From Chromobotia macracanthus (Eukaryota > Chordata > Actinopteri > Cypriniformes > Botiidae), in NCBI GenBank assembly GCA_036877525.1, contig JAZGTH010000114.1, forward strand, positions 498,501 through 562,500: a stretch of DNA of 64,000 nucleotides, written 5' to 3'. The notes under the pieces were generated by a model. It was given only the letters and a program-made list of their open reading frames with translations, searched no databases and was not told where the DNA came from. This document shows, piece by piece, positions 56,606 to 64,000 of the stretch. The stretch's first letter is position 1. Every line of letters starts with the position of its first letter. The translations under genes and the position numbers were made by a program.

Positions 56606-57138
56606 TGATTGTATTGTATTGCGTTATACCTTTCAGCATACCTTTCAACCTTTTCAGATTACTGAATTCACAAATCATTGAACAGCTACCTTTGCACCTC
56701 ACTCAATTACCCACCCGGCATGTGCAGGACATAATGCAGTTGATACATAGTTTCCCCTCTATTTTCAGTGACTTTCCAACCCAGACTACAGTATTACAGC
56801 ATGATATAGATGTTAACGATGCTCCCCCATCTTTTAAAGATAATGCCATTAAAAGAGCCCTTATGATGCAAGAAGTAGATTACTTATTAGAAAATGGGTT
56901 AGCCAAGCAGAGTTTTAGTCCCTGGAGTTCTCCGTGCCTATTGGTACCAAAGCCTGATGGAACATTTTGTTTCTGTACTGAGTACCAAAAGGTTAATGCC
57001 ATCACAGTACCTGATTCTTTTCCATTCCCCCGAATGGAGGACTGCAGAGACGATTTAGGCTCTGCCCCATTTGTGACTAAATTGGACTTGTTAAAAGGCT
57101 ATTGGCAGGTGCAATTGATGCAGAGCCTATATAGATGA
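56602..57138 (+). pseudogene. Reverse transcriptase N-terminal half, Gmr1-type element
   Basis: Residues about 75-165 carry RT blocks: 'MQEVDYLLENGLAKQSFSPW', 'SSPCLLVPKPDGTF', 'VPDSFPFPRMED' and the first catalytic Asp in 'VTKLDLLKGYWQV'. The fingers/palm segment after it is deleted. The second catalytic block reads YIDD at 57,128-57,139 in another frame. The frame starts 4 bases before the previous frame ends. Confidence 0.85.
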
Positions 57139-57276
57139 CCTAGTGGTATATTCTTCTGATTGGTCAGATCACAGGTCCTTATAAAAGGACAGTATTTGAA
57201 CGTTTGCAGAACGCTTCATTAACTTAGAGAAACTTAGCTAAACTTAGCGAAATGTGAGTTTGGTCAAGCCACTGTA

Positions 57277-57690
57277 ATGTATCTGGGGCAAGGTCAAGTT
57301 CGACCTGTAGAGGCGAAGGTCAACACCATTGCAGATTTTCCTGTCCCTGCCACTAGACAGGACTTGCTTGAAATAACAGGTTATTACCATAGTTTCTGTC
57401 ACAATTTCTCTTCTATAGTACACCCCCTCACTAGTCTGCTCAGTCCATCACGGTGCTTTATTTGGTCTGCCGATTGTCAGCATGCTTTTAAAAATGTCAA
57501 AGCTCTTCTATGTAACGCACCAGTTCTCGCAGCACCTAATTTCGCTCTTCCCTTTAAACTAGACATGGATGCAAGTGCTGTTGGTGCTGGCGTCATGCTC
57601 CTCCAAGAGGACGATAGTGGAATTGACCATCCCATCTGCTATTTCTCCCGCAAGTTCAATAAACATCAAATCAATTTTTGCTGTTGCTGA
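57277..57690 (+). pseudogene. RT connection and RNase H start, Gmr1-type element
   Basis: 'GQGQVRPVEAKVNTIADFPV', 'HPLTSLLSP' and 'ALLCNAPVLAAPNF' form the RT connection. 'FKLDMDASAVGAGVMLLQED' and 'HPICYFSRKFNKHQ' begin RNase H with its first catalytic Asp. It stops at 57,690, where unrelated sequence begins at a hairpin. Confidence 0.85.
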
Positions 57691-57718
57691 GACAAAAGAG
57701 CCCACCTCTTTTGTCTCA
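57688..57718. repeat. Perfect hairpin, 13-bp arms
   Basis: Arm TGAGACAAAAGAG, loop CCCAC, then the inverted arm. It lies exactly at the breakpoint where the Gmr1-type element ends. Confidence 0.85.
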
Positions 57719-58438
57719 AAAGAATTTTTGATCTCCAGATATGGCTTAGATTCATGTTTTAAAGGTAGAATAAGTGATTTTTCCAGAAACATTTTTTGTT
57801 ATGCTGGTTGGATGCACATCCTGACCACTAAGTAAAGTGGTCTAAATATATTTATATTAATAAATAAATATATTGTTCTGTGGAAGAAACAGGACCATAA
57901 AACATTTGTCCAATCATTACATTTGGTCTAAATGCAATGACAGGATGTCCAGGTTCATACATGTCACAAGTGACTCGTTTCCCAGGTTTCTAAAATTGGA
58001 GAACAACTGAGGAGAACACTTAGCCTTTGTCAAACACAGGTTATCCATTAAAAGTAGGCCCAAGACTGAACACAGATCTATAACACTGGTAAACTTAAAT
58101 AGAAAAAATACAGGTGGCACAAATGAACAAAACGAACAATGACTACCACAAGGTTAACAGCAAGTGATGCCACCTAGTGATTGGTAAAGTCATTGCAGAA
58201 GTCTTACAGTATAGTTACAGGAATAATTATGGAATTTTAAAATGTCAATTTCCAGGCCTGGAAAAGGTTTGGAAAATAAACCCAGAAAGTTTTGGAAAAG
58301 TCATGGAAATTTGTTTAAAAATGTCTACTTAAATATATGTTTAATTGAAAATATTGATTAAACACATTACAATACTTAATGTTCAGGCGATCCATCACAT
58401 CATGTGATATTATGTTCTCTGTGTGGGGTTATGGCAAC
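57719..58438. other. No gene recognised
   Basis: AT-rich non-coding DNA. Open frame 57,917-58,120 (minus) has no family mark. Confidence 0.45.
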
Positions 58439-58478
58439 TCAATTGCAGCTTGTAATCATGCATACAAGCTGCAATTGA
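58439..58478. repeat. Perfect hairpin, 16-bp arms
   Basis: Arms 58,439-58,454 and 58,463-58,478 ('TCAATTGCAGCTTGTA' and its inverse) with an 8-base loop. Confidence 0.9.
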
Positions 58479-58489
58479 ATTCAGGCCAT

Positions 58490-58735
58490 GCCAGGAAAAT
58501 GTTGATTTAATCATCTATATTGTGAGCCCTGATCAGAGACCATGTCCTGGGGAAACCCATGGATTCTGAAGACATGCTGCATGACAAGCTGTGGGGATCT
58601 TAGGTATGAGATGATAAGCTTTTGAGAATCTGTCCACCACCACCAAGATGACTGTGTTACCTTGTGATTTAGGAAGCCGGTAATGAAGTTATATAGCATT
58701 AGTATAGCATAGTTAAATAGCATTAGGAACAAAGC
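58490..58735 (-). pseudogene. Gypsy integrase core fragment
   Basis: The minus frame shows 'SQKLIISYL' followed by 'VFRIHGFPQDMVSDQGSQY', which matches the middle of the DDE integrase core of Ty3/gypsy elements, including the second catalytic Asp in 'VSDQG'. An isolated fragment from a family distinct from the two larger gypsy copies. No LTR nearby. Confidence 0.65.
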
Positions 58736-59389
58736 GAATAAAAATAATGCCTCACATACTTGTAAAAGCTAAACACGTTAATTAGGCAATGTGTGATGAG
58801 AGTTTGGGAGTTTTGGCTGGGAAGTTCAGGGAATTTTATCCCAAAAATGCTTAAGGAGACAAGCCAGTGTGCCTGTTCCATCAACAAAGGATTTTGATGA
58901 TCCATCAACATGGATTTTTTCTTCTTATGTTACATGTATACAGACATTTTATGCAATGTTAGGTCATTAATAATTTCTATATGTCATAGAAAAGTCATGG
59001 AAATTTATCGGTAAAAATGTGTACAAACCCTGGATGTCCTACTTGACTGTCAAACTATGTATTTGCATACCGTACCACATATTTGCGTACCACATTCATG
59101 TGTAAAATTGTAGTTTAAAATTTGTTTTGATATAAAAGACATCAAATCATTGAAAAAAATTTACTTTATATATATATTGGCAAAAAAAATTCCTTTCTAA
59201 CATTGGAATGGTATGTTCACTTAATCACAAATGGTATAACTGAATTTACTTCCTAGATGATCCAGACAGTTTAATGTGATGTAAGAAATTGTACATACCA
59301 TGACAATGGCTTCATCCTTGATGGATGCAATGTTGCGGTTCTTCTTACGACCAACCACCCATTCCTCTTACTTCTCATGAAACCTCTGA
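58736..59389. other. No gene recognised
   Basis: AT-rich. The minus open frame 58,911-58,723 is not recognised. Confidence 0.45.
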
Positions 59390-59441
59390 AGCTTCTTCTT
59401 GAGAAGCTATATTATTATATATAGCTTCTCAAGAAGAAGCT
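59390..59441. repeat. Perfect hairpin, 23-bp arms
   Basis: Arms 59,390-59,412 and 59,419-59,441 are exact inverse copies separated by TATTAT. Each arm also contains a smaller near-palindrome, 'AGCTTCTTCTTGAGAAGCT'. Confidence 0.95.
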
Positions 59442-61741
59442 ATTAAAAGTATATATTACTTTTAATTGGCTAAATAGCCTACATTACACATTTTCCCTGT
59501 ATTTTTCCACATTTGTATCACATGAGAATGCAGAAAATATATTTTATAAATTCCATACTGTAATAAATGCTGTGTCAACAGCACTGCATTATTTATTTAC
59601 TTTATTGATTACCTAGAGATGATCACATACCATATATGTCATATATTTGTCTTTCATCCTTTCATCAGTCACAACGTTTGTTTTTATTCAGCATAGCTAC
59701 AGCTATAGCTGGATGCCTTTGTCCATATTAGGGATTTCCTGGCACGTCATTCGTAATTCCATTAGTCTTTTTTGTAATTTCTGCTGGAGTGCGCCCTCTG
59801 GTGTCGAGTATGAATGAAACATACACTACATGAGCGTCTTTAGCGCTCCTTGAGTGTTCACATTTTCTCATTTTGAATACGATTAAAACATAAAGTCATG
59901 ATAATTGATATAAAATCACCCATGACCCACACAATAATGCAGTGCTCAACCCTAAGTTACCCTTCAGCTGACATAACTTAAACTAGAGTTTGCTTATATT
60001 GAAGTTAGCTAGCCCCGTTTAGCAAGCCTAATTGCACAAGGGCATGTTTTTTCGCTAATAATGAGGAAACGGGCTTGGTCGGGCTTTAATTGTTGTCCTA
60101 ACATGTAAACCACGTGAGTCCAATGGCAAAGAAAGGGATCAATTATAACATTTAAACAAAACATGATCATTAATTATTAGCCAAGTAACATACCTGGAAA
60201 GTGGTTTGAGCGCAATGAGAAGAATTGCGCCAAATCGCAAAGCAGACTGGCTCCGTCTCCAAAGCAACGGAGGCTGAGGATCCGCTATCCAAAACTTTCC
60301 TTTTTCTTTTCTTTTCTTTTCTTTTCTTCTGTTTTTATTTATTTATTGATTTTTTTAACATATCACTCACAGATGATACATACATCACAAATATTTAAAA
60401 GAACAATATGGCTTGATCTGACAAGTAATAAACAAGCAAATAAATAAATTAAAAAAATAATAATAATCAGGAGGTTACCCTTGCAGGAATCATAATTTTT
60501 CATTAGTACAGCTCGTTTAGCAGCTGTCTTATTAAGTGATGAGCAAAGAGAATTATAGAATAGTTTGAGATCAATAAAAAAATTGCAAAAATAAGTGTGA
60601 TACAGTTTATTAGATACGATTATGATTAGAATGACAGAATATGCATTAATGAAGAGATGCCCAACATAAATGTAAAAAGTAAACAATTGCATGGATAATT
60701 ATTAAGAAACATCGTATTATCAAGCCCTTTCGTGTTATGTGTTAAGTTCACCATAGTAAACTGTCGGTAAGGCTCATGCTACTGTAGCATTTACTGCTAG
60801 ATTTGTTACACCAAATCTATGGAAAAACGGCATTTCTCAGAAAAGAAACGGCAGCATTTAAGCAATGACCGCAGCACAACTCTGCAGTCTCGTTGATTTA
60901 CCCGGGGAACGCTATATTTTTGACTGTAAGCACTGACGAATATAATGCAATAAAAACAAGCATAAAATCTCGTAATTAAATGTTGAGTAAAGTAGCCCTT
61001 ACTTTAAATAAGTAAAAAACAAATGAGGAGAAAAAAAAACAATAAAACATCTGTTGTCCCCAGTGGCAGAAAGAGAAACGGGACGGAGGCACAAAAGATG
61101 TTTCCTATTGAAATACATTAGATCGAAATTCGTGCTGAGTGACACGAAAAAAGGGGAAATTCGATTAGATCAATCAATAAATTCAATCAATAGATTAAAT
61201 TTCACGATGTCACGAACTGCCGTGGGAGTGCACGGTACAACTAATTTTGGTACTCATTCTTTCTGTAGGAAGCCCCAGCCCCTGTGGGACAGTATAGTTT
61301 TCCTTGTTGTCCTTGTCTGTATATGCCTTAGTTTTTGTATTTGTTTCTTTTCCTTTTTATCTTTGATTGTGTTTTTCTGTTTTAATGAATTTGCCGGTGG
61401 AACTCTTTGGAAGGCATCAGTTTATGTTGTTCTTTTGTGTGAAGTAACTAAATGTTTGAGTTGTTTCTCATGTCTTGTATTTTTCTAAATACAAGTAAAG
61501 TGTTAATTGTCCCCATTTTTTGCTGGCATTTTTAAAATAAAATTTTTAGGCATTTGTAATAAAATTGTACCTTGCATTATATCCACGTGTCTGCCTACTA
61601 TTTAAACTACTATTTATTCTTAGGACATTGTTAATATTCCCTCGGTTAAATTCCTTGGGTGGCGTAGTTGACATCTTTAAAACATTTAAGGAATTTGAGC
61701 GTGGGCTCAAAATCTGCACCGCTTCGTCTCACATGATTATT
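59442..61741. other. AT-rich non-coding stretch
   Basis: A pentanucleotide TTTTC microsatellite lies at 60,302-60,328. The 144-codon open frame at 61,054-61,488 has a hydrophobic C-terminal third but no family resemblance, and its T-rich coding sequence looks like LTR-type DNA, so it is not called a gene. Nothing else supported. Confidence 0.45.
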
Positions 61742-63172
61742 AGAAAAAAAACGGACAATAGCCCCACGTCTAACACCAACTCTGTATAATGTGTTTTACG
61801 CCTTGATGTAAGTACGTTTGTATGTGTATGTTTATTTAGTATATGTTATTAATGTTCCGCGAGTGTTTGCAGTTACCATTGGTGAGTTCTGAGCACTGTA
61901 GCGTCCGTACTTTGCTGCTAGAGAAACACGCTAATTAGCATTGGCATTCGGCGTATTATTATACTGTAACACACGTCTGTTTACATTAATAACGCGTCAT
62001 TACACAACTATATCATGTCTATTTGCATTGATCTAATCATATGTCGATCTAATCTTATTGATCTAATCGAATGTATAATTATTTTATATACATATAAAAT
62101 ATACATTTAAATGTTTTTAAAATGCTTCACAATAATTACTAAAATCTGTCTAACCATATCAAATATCATTTATTTTCTTGTTATTGCCGCATTACTGTGA
62201 TAATGAATTACAAGGTCATCACACATTTTCATCACACAGTCTTAATTCCCAGCACCCACAAACGGCATCTAAAAAATAATTTTATGAATAGCCTACATGT
62301 ACCTATATATACACTGTATTTTAATTTAGGTAGTTTCACAGTACAACATTACCTCGATTATGTCTACTGGTCAGCAGTAAACATATGCATTCTATACGTT
62401 ACATAGAAGGTCACAGCAATGAATACACTATATGAACACTACATAAACATTGGACAGGTCAGTCTTCTTTACATCTGACAAAAAGTCTATACTTCTTATC
62501 CAGAAGTTCTGTGCATCTCGAAGTTCTTTCTCTTCTCAAACATATGTAAACTGTTCCTCTAGAGAACTCTCAATAAATTCACACATCCAGATCTGCTATT
62601 GTAGAGCTTTTATTTAATCTTCAATTTCAACTGAAATTTTCCTGCATCAAAGAAGAAAAGATGTGTTCAGAAGAGGTTCAAGTATTTAGTGTATATTGAT
62701 GTTACCAACAAATGCTTCAGACTTGTACAGCATATATAGTACATCAATAAGAAATGTGTTCTTTTGTAATAGTGAATGCTGCCTATCAAAACTGAACACA
62801 TAAATTCAAATCCCTATAGTGGTTAAGTGATTTAATGAACACTAACATTAAGGGTTTCCATTCAGAGCTTACATTAGATTTGCACTAATATAAAATAGCA
62901 CATGTATTTAAACAAATGGTTCCACAAAGTCTCTAGCCAGAACTCAGCTCACATCACTGTTCTTAAATGTGTTCTGTAAGTGCACAAGAGCTGCTTTATA
63001 TATTAGTAAACTGACACTGTATTGTCTTATGATCAACCAACAGATAACACCTTTATATGATATATTAAGTAAAGTTTGTTTATTGATTTTGCATCTGCTG
63101 AGTGTGAACTGTTATGCACAAGGGATTATCAAAATGTATGTATTATAATATTCTATCATATTTATTAACAAG
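61742..63172 (-). repeat. Right arm of the large inverted duplication
   Basis: Reverse complement of the left arm (31,791-35,424) without the three extra blocks found there. It serves as the empty-site reference for two LTR insertions, at about 62,916 and 62,370. Its outer edge at 63,172 abuts the 'GTCGTGGCC' repeat. No intact gene. Confidence 0.85.
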
Positions 63173-63290
63173 TAACATGCTATGACGTTCCCATGAATTA
63201 TGTCGTGGCCATGACACAGTATTATGTTACCATGTATTAATATGTCATCCCCACGACAAAATAAGTAAACTGAGAAGGTCACTTCAGAAT
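63173..63290 (+). repeat. Repeat with 'ATGTCGTGGCC' units
   Basis: Related to 48,780-49,042: 'CGTTCCCATGAATTATGTCG', then 'TGGCCATGACA', ending 'AAGTAAACTGAGAAGG'. Confidence 0.55.
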
Positions 63291-63379
63291 TCAGAACATA
63301 CTGTAAGAGAGTTTAAATAATGTATTGCTGTAGGGATACTAATGGTAAATAACTTTTTTAATTTGCAGATATATGTAAG

Positions 63380-63550
63380 CACACGTTCAGAAGTCGTGAA
63401 CACACACACGTAGCAGTGGGCAGCACACTACTGCGCCCAGGGAGCAATTGGGGGTTAGGTGCCTTGCTCAAAAGCACTTCAGTTGCTACCTGCCAGCATT
63501 GGAATCCAGCCAGCAAGCCAGACTCACCAGTGGGCCACATATACCCCTGT
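63380..63550 (+). repeat. Dispersed fish repeat fragment
   Basis: 'AGCAGTGGGCAGCACACTAC' followed by 'GGGAGCAATTGGGGGTTAGG' and 'TGCCTTGCTCAAAAGCACTT' are blocks I recognise as a very common teleost repeat. The minus open frames here (63,358-63,844) are therefore not genes. Confidence 0.6.
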
Positions 63551-64000
63551 CCCACCCCCCCTTTTATAGTTAAATGGCAGCGTAAACAATGACCTCTTTG
63601 TGTTCCTTCTCATTTTCTTTCTAAGGGGCTTTATGTTCAACCAATGGAAGGAAAAATATCTGGTTTTAACAGTAGAAGGAAATCTGATGGTGTGTTGAGA
63701 TGTAGACTCACCACCTGACCAGGTGGTGGCGCTGCAGAACAACTGTAAGTCTGTTATGGAGGGCAAATAAATATTGGACTTGCCCCGTTTACCCCCTGGA
63801 GGCCGCAGAGACAGCTGCTTTGCCCTCATACTCCACCAAGACAAATTCCTCTTGCTCTCAGATAGCCCTGATGAGTGCTAGTAGGGACAGCAGCCTGCAT
63901 CAAAATCTTGTGGTACATTATCATTATATATTTGTACACTGTAAAAAAACTTTGCTGCCTTAAATTTTTGTTTAATCAACTTGGTTTCTAAGTCATTTCA
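63551..64000. other. No gene recognised
   Basis: Mixed non-coding sequence to the window end. Confidence 0.4.

Larger units (their letters stand above)
55080..57690 (+). mobile_element. Gmr1-type Ty3/gypsy element with integrase upstream of RT, decayed
   Basis: In order: gag (55,080-55,870), a CCHC zinc knuckle, protease end, integrase C-terminus, reverse transcriptase and RNase H. Usual Ty3/gypsy order puts integrase last. Gmr1-type elements of fish and other deuterostomes are known to have the protease-integrase-RT-RNase H order of Ty1/copia. LTRs were not found on either side, the integrase core and RT middle are deleted, and frames are broken. The first traces begin about 75 bp from the orphan kinase exon. 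Confidence 0.8.

Noticed and set aside
61054..61488. 144-codon open frame with a hydrophobic C-terminus
   Set aside because: No family resemblance. The hydrophobic part arises from T-rich LTR-like DNA, and codon use is not gene-like.
63358..63844. Overlapping minus-strand open frames
   Set aside because: They fall in and next to a common dispersed fish repeat and have no protein resemblance.

Overview
This window is vertebrate, almost certainly a ray-finned fish. It holds a single-exon claudin and an ankyrin/SOCS-box gene with a GT-AG intron and SOCS exon. The rest is a mixture typical of teleosts: L2- and L1-clade LINEs, a tRNA-derived SINE, Ty3/gypsy and Gmr1-type LTR elements, a DIRS-like remnant, a Tc1 element and MITEs. 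The repeat spectrum, especially the DIRS-like terminal repeat and the L2 families, suggests a cyprinid or close otophysan. That placement is inference from memory of repeat families, not from a search.

Only two intact protein-coding genes are supported. The first is a claudin-family gene at 2,304-2,954 (+) whose first extracellular-loop cysteine is replaced by Trp. The second is asb12 at 25,446-27,215 (+), two coding exons: ankyrin repeats in exon 1 and the SOCS box in exon 2. A third locus, 54,611-55,005 (-), is the orphan last coding exon of a TAM-type (Axl/Tyro3/Mer) receptor tyrosine kinase. It keeps a good splice acceptor but carries a frameshift and has no upstream exons in the window.

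Layout: 0-7.5 kb holds the claudin in AT-rich DNA with MITE-like repeats and a minisatellite. 7.6-12.7 kb is one L2 LINE copy interrupted by a second L2 family and then by a Tc1 element in its 3' UTR. 13.2-17.3 kb holds a DIRS-like remnant with inverted terminal repeats and two solo LTRs with exact 5-bp target duplications. 17.3-22.2 kb is mostly plain non-coding DNA with a MITE. 22.2-25.3 kb is a deleted gypsy element inserted in an L2 3' UTR, followed by reversed L2 pieces. 25.4-27.3 kb is asb12. 29.4-31.5 kb is more LINE material. 31.8-35.4 kb is the left arm of a large inverted duplication whose right arm lies at 61.7-63.2 kb. The left arm carries two LTR insertions and an extra 0.63-kb block that the right arm lacks.

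35.6-48.7 kb is a nest: one L2 copy split by a SINE, a nearly complete but dead Ty3/gypsy element (36.5-42.4 kb) and an L1-clade LINE (43.9-47.9 kb). 49-51.3 kb has LTR relics and 52.8-54.2 kb an imperfect tandem non-coding repeat. 55.1-57.7 kb is a decayed LTR element whose integrase tail lies upstream of its reverse transcriptase, the Ty1/copia-like order known for Gmr1-type Ty3/gypsy elements. 58-61.7 kb is AT-rich with several hairpins.

The two genes show no functional link to each other. The strongest structure is the record of transposon insertion history. No CRISPR array, rRNA gene, functional tRNA gene or prokaryote-like defence system was seen.
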